Positions 30,509 through 39,801 of a stretch of 43,427 bases of DNA are shown in pieces. The notes under the pieces were generated by a model that saw only the letters and a list, made by a program, of their open reading frames with translations, was not told the DNA's origin and ran no database searches. Position 1 is the stretch's first letter; each line of letters begins with the position of its first letter. The translations under genes were made by a program, and so were the position numbers. This stretch comes from a virus. The stretch spans positions 1-43,427 of IMG/VR virus record IMGVR_UViG_3300025112_000039; one strand, written 5' to 3'.

Positions 30509-31155
30509 TGTTCCCAATAAAGCCTAAGAAATCAAGACCACGTAAACCATCGGCACGAGAGTTGTTTATAGAGCGTGCCAAGCGTGAGGGGCGTATAGAG
30601 GAGTATACCCGTAGATACAAGGAGAATAAGGCTGATCCTCGTTACACGTGGCGTGAGGCGGCTCAGAAGGCTATGGACGACATGGGGTTTATCTCCATTG
30701 AGCTAGAGCGAGAGATGCACGAACGGTTCATGCGGTTTGGTAATGCGGGGATACCGGAGCAGTTAGTTGCTGCTCAGGAACAGATACAACAGGGGGAACT
30801 GATAAACACGCTAGGTGAGTTTGACATTAACGAGTCGGAGTTACCAGTGGATATTGCCTTTGTGTTCCATAACTTACATAAGGCTATAGGAGAGCAGTCA
30901 CAGTGGAAGGTTACACCGGGTGAGGCTCCCTCTCCTGGTGCATGGAACATGCTTATATGGGCATCGGAGAACCAGACTAAGTTCTTTGACAAGGTGCTTG
31001 GTGACAAGCTAAAGCAGGGAACTAAGGGGGAAGAGCAGGGGATGCGCGACACAGGAGAAAGTATTGAACAGATAGAGCAAATGCTCGGACAACTTTCGGA
31101 GGTGTCAAATGAAAAAGATGTATTACAAAATGGGGACGTTATTCTTCACAGTTAG
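30508..31155 (+). CDS. Possible terminase small subunit
   Basis: 215 residues from the ATG at 30508 (TGATG overlap with the previous stop). The basic N-terminus (KPKKSRPRKPSARELFIERA) and the mostly helical remainder, with a glutamine/glutamate-rich coiled coil at the end (IEQIEQMLGQLSE), fit a small terminase or packaging accessory protein. It lies 100 bases before the large terminase with only a small membrane protein between. No HTH was clearly visible, so the assignment is mainly positional. Confidence 0.45.
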   Translation: MFPIKPKKSRPRKPSARELFIERAKREGRIEEYTRRYKENKADPRYTWREAAQKAMDDMGFISIELEREMHERFMRFGNAGIPEQLVAAQEQIQQGELINTLGEFDINESELPVDIAFVFHNLHKAIGEQSQWKVTPGEAPSPGAWNMLIWASENQTKFFDKVLGDKLKQGTKGEEQGMRDTGESIEQIEQMLGQLSEVSNEKDVLQNGDVILHS

Positions 31156-31261
31156 CACAGTTTATGTCTGTGTTCTTATTTGGAAAAGTTATGTTTGGTG
31201 GCAGTGGTTACAGTCATTGCAGGGGATACTAGACATAGATAACAAGGGAATCATGCTTTGA
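31109..31261 (+). CDS. 50-residue membrane protein nested before the terminase
   Basis: GGAGGTGTCAA precedes the ATG. MKKMYYKMG is followed by one membrane segment (TLFFTVSTVYVCVLIW), an aromatic cluster (YVWWQW) and a short polar tail. It overlaps the end of the upstream gene by 47 bases and the TTG start of the terminase by four. An inner-membrane protein expressed with packaging genes is unusual; holin or antiholin activity is possible but unsupported. Confidence 0.55.
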   Translation: MKKMYYKMGTLFFTVSTVYVCVLIWKSYVWWQWLQSLQGILDIDNKGIML

Positions 31262-33090
31262 GTCTATATGACCAAGTGCCAAAGACGCTTAAGGAGAACC
31301 TTGAGTATCGTATGGAATTGTTGAAATGGGCTGATACCCCAGAGCGACAACGTACTCTTTGGACTGCTTGTAAGCATGACATATTGTTTTTTATCAATGC
31401 GTTTTGCTGGTTATATGAACCTAGAAACAACCGACTGCGTGGCACATCTAGCAATGTGATCCCGTTTATAACCTATGGCTTTCAGGACGAGGCGTTCCTG
31501 ACTATGCACGAGGGTTTAGGGGATGACGATATAGGGCTAGAGAAGTCTCGTGACCTTGGTGCTACGTGGATGTTTCTGACCTTGTTCTTTCATCACTGGA
31601 TGTTTGACGACTTCTCTAGTTTCGGGATTATGTCCCGTACTGCTGATCTTGTGGATAAGCCGGGGAAGAAGGATACATTGATGTGGAAGCTGGACTTCTT
31701 GCTAAATGGTGACGGTGGTAAGGGTGGATTACCTAAGTGGATGCGTCCTAAGAACGTGTACCGCAGTAATATGCTGATGGAGAATCGGGATAATGGTGCT
31801 ACGTTTGAGGGTGCCTCTACGACGGAAGATGCTTTCCGTGGTGGTCGTAAGAAGGCTATAGCGATAGATGAATACGCTGCTTTCCCTAATGGTGATGACT
31901 ATAGAGCACTAGCGGCTACACAGCACGCTACAGACTGTAGGCTCTTTGTATCCACGCCTAAAGGTGCCTCTGGTGCTTACTACGACGTGATGCACACACC
32001 GAGTAACATGAAGAAGATTATCTTGGACTGGAAAGACCATCCTGACAGGGGTGTGGGCTTATATACCAGTAAAGACGGGGTACTGAAGATACTTGATGAG
32101 AAGTACCGTTTTCCTGCTTCATATAAGCATGTACTCGATGGGATAGTACGTAGCCCGTACTACGATCAGGAGTGTTCACGACCTGGTGCAACGCCACAGA
32201 CTATCGCTCAGGAATTAGATAGGGACTACGGTGGATCGGAATATCAGATATTTGGGAAAGAGTTATACGAGTCTGGTAAGGAAAATATTCTTAATCCTTA
32301 CCAAAAAGGTATACTTTTTTATGATGAAGAAACCCTAGAACCTGACTATAATGAAACAGAAGATGGGCCATTTGAAATCTGGTGCCATCGGGACTCTAGA
32401 GGGATTCCTGTTAATTCAGGGCAATACGTCATAGGCTGTGACATTAGTGCAGGTCTTGGTGGTGACTACACGAGTAACTCCGTAATGTTTGTTATGGATA
32501 CAGTTACTGGGCAGCAGGTTGGCGAGTTTGCGACGAACACGGTGCGACCGGAAGCGTTTGCAGACATGTCTATTGCTGCGAGTAAATGGTTCAATAACGC
32601 CTATCTAATCTGGGAAATGAATGGACCACCAGGTGGTGCTTTCACGAAACAGATACTCGAACGTAAATATCCCTATATCTACTATCGAGAAATTGAGAAC
32701 AAGTCATACCGCAAGAAGACTCGGAACCCTGGATGGTTCAGTACAGACAAGAACAAACTTGCTGTGCTCAGTCAGATGGCGGCGGCAATCAAGTCAGGTG
32801 AATACTGTGTACGCAGTAGTAAGCTGTTGAATGAGTGTCGTCAGTATGTTTACCGTAATGGTAAAGTTGTTCACTCCCGATCCGTTAGGACAATGGATGA
32901 CAGTGCTAAGGGACAGGCACATGGTGACCGTGTAATAGCAGCAGCTATTGCGTGGCACGCTGGTAAGGATCGTCCGGCAGTAAGCATAGAGGATAGGGAA
33001 GACTATGAGGAAAACATTCCTTATGGTTGCATGGCGTGGAGATTCAAGGAACACGAGAGACGTAAAGCAGCCCTGAAAGATGGATGGTAA
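31258..33090 (+). CDS. terL: Terminase large subunit (TerL)
   Basis: 610 residues from a TTG start with AAGGGA upstream; the next in-frame ATG is 18 codons in. The ATPase part has the deviant Walker A GLEKSRDLGATWM, Walker B KAIAIDEYAAF and the coupling motif LFVSTPKG. The RNase H-like nuclease part has YVIGCDISAGLGGDYTSNSV (first catalytic Asp), ayliWEMNGPPGG (second acidic) and HGDRVIAAAIAWHA (third Asp). It cuts and pumps DNA into the head through the portal encoded next. Full length for the family. Confidence 0.93.
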   Translation: MSLYDQVPKTLKENLEYRMELLKWADTPERQRTLWTACKHDILFFINAFCWLYEPRNNRLRGTSSNVIPFITYGFQDEAFLTMHEGLGDDDIGLEKSRDLGATWMFLTLFFHHWMFDDFSSFGIMSRTADLVDKPGKKDTLMWKLDFLLNGDGGKGGLPKWMRPKNVYRSNMLMENRDNGATFEGASTTEDAFRGGRKKAIAIDEYAAFPNGDDYRALAATQHATDCRLFVSTPKGASGAYYDVMHTPSNMKKIILDWKDHPDRGVGLYTSKDGVLKILDEKYRFPASYKHVLDGIVRSPYYDQECSRPGATPQTIAQELDRDYGGSEYQIFGKELYESGKENILNPYQKGILFYDEETLEPDYNETEDGPFEIWCHRDSRGIPVNSGQYVIGCDISAGLGGDYTSNSVMFVMDTVTGQQVGEFATNTVRPEAFADMSIAASKWFNNAYLIWEMNGPPGGAFTKQILERKYPYIYYREIENKSYRKKTRNPGWFSTDKNKLAVLSQMAAAIKSGEYCVRSSKLLNECRQYVYRNGKVVHSRSVRTMDDSAKGQAHGDRVIAAAIAWHAGKDRPAVSIEDREDYEENIPYGCMAWRFKEHERRKAALKDGW

Positions 33091-34878
33091 ATGAACCCTA
33101 ACAGCCAACTAGATCGTTCTCGTCTTCTCAAAGCAATAGAGAACTCCACACGAGTTCTTCGACCGTTTCGGGAAGTGCGTAAGAAATTAGTCAAGGACTT
33201 TGTGGGTTCTATGTATGGTGCTTCAGGTGATTCAGGTCGTCAAGACATCATCATGAACTTGATGTACCAGACGGCTGAAACGTATACGATGTCCTTAGCA
33301 GCAAACCGACCTCGTGTGTTAGTGACAGCCCAGCACACAGATGTAACATGGTTTGCTCATTCATTCCAATTGGGGATTAATAACTTAATCAAAGAGATTC
33401 GGCTAGAGGACACATTGCGTAAGGCAGTAATGGATTCATTCTTCTCGATGGGTATCGTGAAGGTATATACGGCTGACGCTGGCTTGGTTGAGCTTGAGGG
33501 TGAAGACGCATGGGTTGATCCAGGTAAACCATTTGCTGAAAACATTTCTCTTGATGACTTTGTGTACGACACAACTGCTTCTGAGTGGCGTAAGTCGTCG
33601 TTTGCATTAAACAAGTACCGTATCAGTAGAGAAAAAGTTCTCAATGATAGTGCTTACAACAAAAAGGTTGCAGAAGAATTAGAGATTGTAAGTCAGTATC
33701 CCGGTTGGAACTCTGACACAGGTGAAGTTCCGATTCGTGAGATGCTCAAGAGTGAGACTCAAGAAGCTGGCATTGAACCCATGATTGACTTAATGGATGT
33801 GTGGCTTCCTAAAGATAAGCTAGTGGTGACGTTACCAGTTGGTAAGAATACAGAGCCATTGCGTGTGGTCGAATGGGAAGGGCCGGAGAACGGACCATTC
33901 CATACACTGAGCCTTACGTGTGAAGTGCCTGATAACATCATGCCTGTGTCTCCTGCAATGAACTTAAAGCCATTGCATGATCTTATTAACGGTTTAATGC
34001 GTAAACAACGACGACAGGCACAGAGACAAAAAGACATTCCGTTTTACCAAGCTGGTCATCAAGACGATGCACGTCGTATTGAAAAGGCTAGTGATGGTGA
34101 ATGGACACGTGTTGATAATCCTGACAGTGTGAACGTGATGAAGATGGGAGGCGTTGATCCTCAGAATCAAGCCTTTTCTCATTCCATGAAAGACACCTAC
34201 GACCGCATGGCTGGCAACCTGCAAATGATGGCAGGACTTGGACCACAGGCAGACACACTAGGTCAGGACAAACTAATCCACGGTGCTGTATCCAAACGTG
34301 AAGCGAACATGCAATATCGTGTGGTCGATTTCACTAGCCGAATTTGCAGGGATTTGGGTTCATTATTGTGGCATGACCAAGTACTTGAAATACCTCAAGA
34401 CTTTGAAACGTCTGGCATCAAGGTGCGGGCTGACTGGACTCCTGAAGTCCGAGAAGGTGATTTCATTGATTACAACTTCACGATTGAACCATTCTCGATG
34501 ATGTACAAATCTCCCTCGGAGCGAATGCAAGGAATCTCAAACTTTGTCACACAGATTGCATTACCGATGGAAGGTATGATGCAGCAATATGGTGGGACGA
34601 TTGATATACAAGAACTTGTGGAAATGTACTCTGAGTTGATGGATATGCCACGATTGAAACAGATCGTGAAGTTTGAAGAACCAAGGGATGACCGACCAGG
34701 ACCTACGCCACAGCAGCCCGCTAAAGCAAGTCACACTGTACGGGAATCAATTCGTAGAAGTGTACCCACAGGTGGTACTGCTGAATCACGCAGTAATGTG
34801 ATGCAACAGGTTCTGCAAGGTGGGCAACCAAATCAACAGCAGATGAACCAGATGGGTCGGGAGAAAGCAGTTGGGTAA
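33091..34878 (+). CDS. Portal protein
   Basis: 595 residues, starting immediately after the terminase stop. The N-terminal helical region (VRKKLVKDFVGSMYG, MYQTAETYTMSLAANRP) precedes a mixed core and the stem-like helices (LHDLINGLMRKQRRQAQRQK). A middle KEANMQYR-like helix and a Gln/Pro-rich C-terminus follow. The position after TerL and before scaffold and coat genes, plus the length, identify it as the dodecameric DNA-entry portal. The exact family was not established by alignment. Confidence 0.85.
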   Translation: MNPNSQLDRSRLLKAIENSTRVLRPFREVRKKLVKDFVGSMYGASGDSGRQDIIMNLMYQTAETYTMSLAANRPRVLVTAQHTDVTWFAHSFQLGINNLIKEIRLEDTLRKAVMDSFFSMGIVKVYTADAGLVELEGEDAWVDPGKPFAENISLDDFVYDTTASEWRKSSFALNKYRISREKVLNDSAYNKKVAEELEIVSQYPGWNSDTGEVPIREMLKSETQEAGIEPMIDLMDVWLPKDKLVVTLPVGKNTEPLRVVEWEGPENGPFHTLSLTCEVPDNIMPVSPAMNLKPLHDLINGLMRKQRRQAQRQKDIPFYQAGHQDDARRIEKASDGEWTRVDNPDSVNVMKMGGVDPQNQAFSHSMKDTYDRMAGNLQMMAGLGPQADTLGQDKLIHGAVSKREANMQYRVVDFTSRICRDLGSLLWHDQVLEIPQDFETSGIKVRADWTPEVREGDFIDYNFTIEPFSMMYKSPSERMQGISNFVTQIALPMEGMMQQYGGTIDIQELVEMYSELMDMPRLKQIVKFEEPRDDRPGPTPQQPAKASHTVRESIRRSVPTGGTAESRSNVMQQVLQGGQPNQQQMNQMGREKAVG

Positions 34879-35191
34879 TCAATTTTTATGGAAAGATTCT
34901 GACGGTGTAAACCGTTGGCACGATCACAAACAACCTGCCAAGGAGTATCCGGCTGGTGTGGAAAAAGACAAGAGATGTGGCTCTAACGGCTGGGCTACAG
35001 GCCTTAAAAGCCTAGGTGCTGGAGTTCACTTCTCACAAGTTAAAGAGTTTCGTAAGGATGCGAAACAGCATGGGTTCACAGGAGTAGAGTTCTCTAATGA
35101 TGGTGAATGCGTATTCACTAGTCGAGGGGAACGAGCACGTTACCTGAAACATCGAGGATTAGTCGATAGGGACGGGGGATATGGAGACTAG
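34871..35191 (+). CDS. Hypothetical protein between portal and scaffold
   Basis: 106 residues, TTG start with GGGAG nine bases upstream, overlapping the portal stop by eight bases. It reads NQFLWKDSDGVNRWHDHKQP and later FRKDAKQHGFTGVEFSNDGE and is basic, with a GERARYLKHRG helix. Not recognised. Close packing between portal and scaffold suggests a head-assembly or virion role. Confidence 0.6.
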   Translation: MGNQFLWKDSDGVNRWHDHKQPAKEYPAGVEKDKRCGSNGWATGLKSLGAGVHFSQVKEFRKDAKQHGFTGVEFSNDGECVFTSRGERARYLKHRGLVDRDGGYGD

Positions 35192-35193
35192 GC

Positions 35194-36177
35194 ATGGCTG
35201 AAGAAATAAAAGAAATAGAACCGGATGAGGAGGTGACTTTATCTGAAGGGGACTTAGAGGTTATTGATTCCTTGGAGAATGACACAGAGTCGGAACCAGG
35301 GGTCAGTATTGAAGAATCAACTGATACTGCCGAAGTTGAAGCAGTGTCAGAAAAAGACAATAGTGTTGAAGATTCCACTGTTGATGACGGTCAGACGTTT
35401 AATCCTGACCTAACGTCTCGTGCCCAACAATATGGACTTAACCCGTCCGATTTTGGAACCGAGGAGTCACTGTCGTATGTAGTCAACCAATTTGACCAAG
35501 GGAATGCACAACTCTCCCAATGGAACAATTGGTATCAAGGCCAACAGCAACAGGGTGGCACCGAGGAACAACTACCTCAACAACCTCAGTTCTCCGTAGA
35601 ACTGGGTGAGGATTATGATGACGGCTTAAAGGCTGCGATCAACGCAATGGCTGCAAACATGCAGGCGCATTACGATGGTCAATTAAATGTAGTCGCTCAA
35701 AGTATTCTCGACCAGCAACAATTTGTGAACTATGCCCAACAGCAACAGTCACAAGAATACGCTGCTGGTGAATTGGAGCAGTTCAACACTGCTATTACTA
35801 ACTTATCGAATGAAGACTTGTTTGGTTCAAGTGCTTATCAGGACATGAAACCTGGATCACCTGAAGCTAAGAACATGGAATCTGTTTATGAGCAGATGAC
35901 TGTTTTGGCTAATGGATACCGGAGTTCAGGTCGAGGAATGCCAGCAATGGATGACCTTGTTAAGCAGGCGTATCACTCAGTTTTTGCTGATGAAATTGGA
36001 AACCAAGACCGACAAAGCCGAAATGATCGACTGCGTTCTAACAGTAAACGTCGTTTAGGTGGGGGAGTCTCTCCTTCATCTGATGCACGACCTATCGACG
36101 ACATCAATGATGCCGTTAATAGCAATGTGCTCAAAGACTTTTATGATAGTGCGATGCTCGAAAATGGAAGTAAGTAG
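35194..36177 (+). CDS. Scaffolding-like protein
   Basis: 327 residues. The N-terminal 75 residues are extremely acidic (IKEIEPDEEVTLSEGDLEVI), then a Gln-rich helical middle (WYQGQQQQGG, YAQQQQSQEYAAGELEQF) and a basic C-terminus (NDRLRSNSKRRLGGG). An acidic, helical, glutamine-rich protein with a basic C-terminal end directly before the coat gene is the usual profile of podovirus scaffolding proteins. There is no sequence motif beyond that. Confidence 0.75.
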   Translation: MAEEIKEIEPDEEVTLSEGDLEVIDSLENDTESEPGVSIEESTDTAEVEAVSEKDNSVEDSTVDDGQTFNPDLTSRAQQYGLNPSDFGTEESLSYVVNQFDQGNAQLSQWNNWYQGQQQQGGTEEQLPQQPQFSVELGEDYDDGLKAAINAMAANMQAHYDGQLNVVAQSILDQQQFVNYAQQQQSQEYAAGELEQFNTAITNLSNEDLFGSSAYQDMKPGSPEAKNMESVYEQMTVLANGYRSSGRGMPAMDDLVKQAYHSVFADEIGNQDRQSRNDRLRSNSKRRLGGGVSPSSDARPIDDINDAVNSNVLKDFYDSAMLENGSK

Positions 36178-36201
36178 GTCTGCTAAATAGGAGGGCATAA
36201 A

Positions 36202-37257
36202 ATGCCTTTGTTACCAGATCAGCTAGACGATTTCACTACCTTGACACTTGATAACTTCAAGAAAAAGTCATGGGTGGATTTAAGTCTAGATAATCAACAC
36301 CATTGCTTTGCATCTAAGTTTCTTAGCGGCAAGGCACGTACTCCCTACCAAGGTGGTGGCCACCTCAATTGGAAAGTGCAAACGACTAACACCGGAACTG
36401 CAAAGTTCTCGGAGTTATACAGCGTTGACGCTACAGCAGTCAAAGATTTAATGACGACTGCTAAAGTGCCATTTACCAAAGCGACCGTTAACTTCAGTTA
36501 TGACGTGGACGAGCAGAGCTTCCAATCTGACCGTGAAACGATCATCCGAGAAATCGACATCCGTCGTCACTCGGCGTTCAACGATTACTTTGAATTGATG
36601 GAATCGGCTTTATGGTCGTCTCCTTCAAGTGACAGCGAAAGCCCACGTACTCCATTAGGTATTCCCTTCTGGATTCAGAAGTCAACAACGACTCCTGGTG
36701 GTGGCTTCACTGGCGGCGATCCTTCTGGACATTCTAGTGGTGCAGCTAACATTGCTGTCGCTGATGTCCCTAACTGGAAAAACTGGAGTGGTAATTACAC
36801 ATCTGTTTCTCGTGATGATCTCATTGCGAAGATGCGTAAAGCTATCGCTCATACTTACTTCCAAGCACCGAAGCAATTCGCTGAACTTGGTGGTGGTAAA
36901 GGTGACTCCGATTGGGCTTTCTACACCACTTATAGTGTCGTAGAAGACATGGAAAAATTGCTTGAATCTCGTAACGACAACCTTGGTGTTGATCTTGCGA
37001 AGTATGCAGGTAGTGTAGTCGTAAAGGGTAATCCAGTTATCTGGGTTCCTTATCTTGACAGTAATGACAGTTCTAACCCAATTTATGGTGTGAATCACAA
37101 AGTGCTTCAATATCACTATAAGAAGGGCAAGGACATGATGTGGCACCCACCGCAAAAAGCGGCTCGCCAACATACCACAAGAGAAGTCCATATGGATTCT
37201 TGGGGTCAGTTCATCTGTCTAAACCGCCGTCGTTTATTCGTACTTTACGTGGCCTAA
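36202..37257 (+). CDS. Major capsid protein
   Basis: 351 residues, preceded by a strong SD (GGAGGGCATAAA). Position after the scaffold, size and composition fit an HK97-fold coat protein. The N-arm (TLDNFKKKSWVDLSLDNQHH) is followed by an extended segment, a long mixed core with the helix DYFELMESALWS, and a C-terminal beta stretch (MDSWGQFICLNRRRLFVLYV). No other gene in the module suits this role better. Family membership was not checked by alignment. Confidence 0.85.
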   Translation: MPLLPDQLDDFTTLTLDNFKKKSWVDLSLDNQHHCFASKFLSGKARTPYQGGGHLNWKVQTTNTGTAKFSELYSVDATAVKDLMTTAKVPFTKATVNFSYDVDEQSFQSDRETIIREIDIRRHSAFNDYFELMESALWSSPSSDSESPRTPLGIPFWIQKSTTTPGGGFTGGDPSGHSSGAANIAVADVPNWKNWSGNYTSVSRDDLIAKMRKAIAHTYFQAPKQFAELGGGKGDSDWAFYTTYSVVEDMEKLLESRNDNLGVDLAKYAGSVVVKGNPVIWVPYLDSNDSSNPIYGVNHKVLQYHYKKGKDMMWHPPQKAARQHTTREVHMDSWGQFICLNRRRLFVLYVA

Positions 37258-37276
37258 TTAGAAAGGATTTAGTATT

Positions 37277-38035
37277 ATGAGTGATCTATTTACTAGACCG
37301 CAACTTAAAGCTGCGTCCCTTCGTCGGGGCCTCAGTCCGACTCTTTGGAACCAAGCACCACTGGCACAAATTGCCGTTGGTGGACTGGATCAAGGATTCG
37401 GTTTTATTGACGACTTTCTTTCGTTAAATGACGAAGGACCTTGGATTGTTAGCAATGCCACTTCCGGTACTGCCGTTTTAGCTGATGCTAAAGGTGGTGT
37501 ACTTACTATGGATAGTGGTGCTGCGGCGGATAACCAAGGTGTGCAAATTCAGTATGGTGGTGCGACTGCCGCTGATTCGTTCCTTCCGAATGCCAACAGC
37601 AAAATCTATTTTGAAGCTCGCTTAAAGCTGACTACAATCGGCTCCGGCACTTTTGATTTCTTTGTTGGTCTTTCTGAAACAGACGTTTCTATTATTACTG
37701 GAAGTGCAAATACTTCTTCTGACTACATTGGTATTCAGTCCATCACTGCTGACATGTTAGCAATTGGTGTTACTGAAGACGATGGCTCCGCAACTGCTGG
37801 AGGCACTGTTCATACCTTTGTTGATGGGGATTATGTAAAGCTAGGTTTTCTTGTAGATGGTATTAGCTCCATCACTCCATTTGTGAATGGTGTGGCTCAA
37901 ACCGCAATTACAACAAACATAGCTGTCACCAAACCTATGACACCATCGGTTGTTTGCCAGTCTGCTGGTACAACTCAAAGCGTTGGTTCAGTGGATTGGA
38001 TTGCATGTTTCCAAGCAGAGAACATTGCCAACTAG
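37277..38035 (+). CDS. Lectin-like (concanavalin A-fold) capsid-associated protein
   Basis: 252 residues, beginning 19 bp after the coat gene; AAAGGA precedes the ATG. From about residue 35 the pattern FGFIDDFLSLNDEGPW ... SKIYFEARLKLT ... FDFFVGLSETD ... DYVKLGFLVDG ... ITPFVNGV is that of a single laminin/concanavalin A-like jelly roll. Such domains in phage head modules are found on decoration proteins or head fibres that bind glycans. The binding target is unknown. It is followed by a structured intergenic element. Confidence 0.65.
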   Translation: MSDLFTRPQLKAASLRRGLSPTLWNQAPLAQIAVGGLDQGFGFIDDFLSLNDEGPWIVSNATSGTAVLADAKGGVLTMDSGAAADNQGVQIQYGGATAADSFLPNANSKIYFEARLKLTTIGSGTFDFFVGLSETDVSIITGSANTSSDYIGIQSITADMLAIGVTEDDGSATAGGTVHTFVDGDYVKLGFLVDGISSITPFVNGVAQTAITTNIAVTKPMTPSVVCQSAGTTQSVGSVDWIACFQAENIAN

Positions 38036-38041
38036 GATTAG

Positions 38042-38113
38042 TCTCCTGTGCGAGGTCCCGGTGGGTCGGATTCGTCTGATCTGCCGGGGCTGACCACGGG
38101 TTTTCACAGGAGA
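38042..38113 (+). promoter_or_regulatory. Inverted repeat that can sequester the SD of the next gene
   Basis: TCTCCTGTG (38042-38050) is the exact complement of CACAGGAGA (38105-38113), which includes the SD six bases before the ATG at 38119. The 54 bases between are GC-rich and themselves structured (GGTC/GACC and CCGG pairings). The fold could hide the ribosome site or stall transcription. There is no strong U-run. Confidence 0.55.
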
Positions 38114-38118
38114 GAGAC

Positions 38119-38352
38119 ATGGACGGGTTGACTAAAGAAATTGAAGAAGTAACGAAGAACAAACTAACGAAAGCACAGATTGAAAACCTAGAGAAAGCAC
38201 ATAGGTTATATCATGGAAGATTGACAGGACCACTACCATTTGCGGTACAAGTAGCCATCGCTGTACTCACACAAGAGGAACCGAAGGTCAAATCATTAAA
38301 GCCTGTAGTTTCAAGTCAGGCTAAACCAATTAACAATAAGAAATCTAAATGA
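38119..38352 (+). CDS. Small hypothetical protein in head-tail module
   Basis: 77 residues starting from a CACAGGAGAGAGAC leader that can pair with upstream sequence. The first half is charged helix (GLTKEIEEVTKNKLTKAQIE), the second hydrophobic (LPFAVQVAIAVLTQEEP) with a basic tail. Not recognised. The stop overlaps the next ATG (ATGA). A tail or connector accessory is possible. Confidence 0.6.
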   Translation: MDGLTKEIEEVTKNKLTKAQIENLEKAHRLYHGRLTGPLPFAVQVAIAVLTQEEPKVKSLKPVVSSQAKPINNKKSK

Positions 38353-39452
38353 GTTTTATAAGAGCCGAAGCCGTTACGGGGTTTACATTTGGACTTGTGA
38401 ATAAGACCACGGGTGCTGCGCTAACTGGTGCAGCTTCTGGTATTGGTAAGTATATCACTAAGGACGGTGGCACTCAGGCTTCGATAGCGGGTTCTATCGC
38501 AGAGGAGGGTAATGGGCAGTATTCTGTCAACCTAACTGCTGCGGAGATGACAGCGGCTATTGTGGGTCTTTTGTTCACCCACTCAAGTGCAGTACCCGTA
38601 CAGTTTACCATTCGCACTGTAGGTTCCCCAGCAGATACATCCACTGAGAGCACGTTAAGTGTGGATCGGGATGACTTACGTAAAGAAGTGGGTTGGTTTT
38701 GGTTAGGTGAGCGAACATCGGCTAATTGGTCAGCAGACGAGGGAACTCAACTAGATGATATTATCGCTTCAGGATTGAGGTCTTTTTATCATCCACCCCC
38801 TACACAGAACACACCACGTGGTCATAAGTGGTCATTTATGGAACCTACGACGACCAAGGTGTTAGTAGCAGGAACAGCCGATTATACCTTGTCGGCAAAC
38901 TTTGGAGGTCTTATTGGGACGATGACGTATTCAGTGGATGATAACCGCTGGTTCCCAATTGAGATTACAGGCGAGCATCGTATCCGAACTTTGCGGCAAA
39001 GGGATTACTCTAGTCTTAGAAGTGATCCCAAACTAGCGGCTGTCAGGCCTATTAGCAGTAGCGGGTCCAATGGACAGCGATTTCAATTAATGTTGTACCC
39101 CTCTCCCGACAAGGCGTACACATTATCATATCGCTATCACGCGCTGCCTCAAAACCTGACAGCCGTAAATCCATATCCTCTTGGTGGTGAGGCACATGCG
39201 GAGACGATTCTCGAATCGTGTTTAGCTGTAGCCGAAGCTAGGATGGACGATAACGCAGGGATACATGCCGCTGCTTATCAACAGCGTTTAGCTGCTTCGA
39301 TTGCTTACGATACTATTATGAACACACCAGAACATATGGGGTATAATGGTGATAGTTCAGATGGTAGCAGTTGGTCGGAGCAGACTAATAGGTATCTCAA
39401 TGGTGATGTCGTTACGTATAACGGCGCATCTTTCACGGACACTAACCCGTAA
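38349..39452 (+). CDS. Head-tail adaptor-like protein with an N-terminal Ig/BppU-like domain
   Basis: 367 residues. Residues 1-95 (VTGFTFGLVNKTTGAALTGA ... EEGNGQYSVNLTAAEM ... IRTV) match the whole-domain product at 30098. From about residue 105 to the end the sequence DDLRKEVGWFWLG, LDDIIASGLRSFYHPP and the long C-terminal helices (HAETILESCLAVAEARMD, YQQRLAASIAYD) resemble gp4/gp11-type adaptors that join portal and tail. It is a fusion of a surface-type domain with a connector. Placement between head and tail genes agrees. The adaptor call is by pattern, not alignment. Confidence 0.6.
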   Translation: MSFIRAEAVTGFTFGLVNKTTGAALTGAASGIGKYITKDGGTQASIAGSIAEEGNGQYSVNLTAAEMTAAIVGLLFTHSSAVPVQFTIRTVGSPADTSTESTLSVDRDDLRKEVGWFWLGERTSANWSADEGTQLDDIIASGLRSFYHPPPTQNTPRGHKWSFMEPTTTKVLVAGTADYTLSANFGGLIGTMTYSVDDNRWFPIEITGEHRIRTLRQRDYSSLRSDPKLAAVRPISSSGSNGQRFQLMLYPSPDKAYTLSYRYHALPQNLTAVNPYPLGGEAHAETILESCLAVAEARMDDNAGIHAAAYQQRLAASIAYDTIMNTPEHMGYNGDSSDGSSWSEQTNRYLNGDVVTYNGASFTDTNP

Positions 39453-39464
39453 ATAGGAAAAACA

Positions 39465-39788
39465 ATGCACACTACACCGCAAAATGCAATTGTGTCGAGT
39501 CTCACAGTCAGTGATGCCCATGCGACTTCGGACGCAATTGTGTTCAAAGGATTTACCAAGGGGGTCGTATTGGTTCCCAGTGGGTCTTCGATCACATCAA
39601 TTAAATACTTTATTTCTAGCAGCGAGAATGGCACATACACGCAGCTTTATAACGCTGGTTCTGAAATATCAACAACCGTCGCAGCCTCACGAGTCTTTGC
39701 ACTAGACAGTGCAATCGAGGGTGCTGCTTACTTAAAACTACAGGCCAACGCAGCCGGTACTGTAGATTTACACCTCATCTCTTCTTAA
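39465..39788 (+). CDS. Small beta-rich virion protein
   Basis: 107 residues; AGGAAAAAC precedes the ATG. Alternating beta strands (AIVFKGFTKGVVLVPSGSS, SIKYFISSSENGTYTQLY) and an Ala/Thr-rich end suggest a small tail or decoration jelly-roll. It is 12 bases after the adaptor-like gene and before two further tail genes. Not recognised. Confidence 0.6.
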   Translation: MHTTPQNAIVSSLTVSDAHATSDAIVFKGFTKGVVLVPSGSSITSIKYFISSSENGTYTQLYNAGSEISTTVAASRVFALDSAIEGAAYLKLQANAAGTVDLHLISS

Positions 39789-39801
39789 AAGGAATAGACA
39801 T

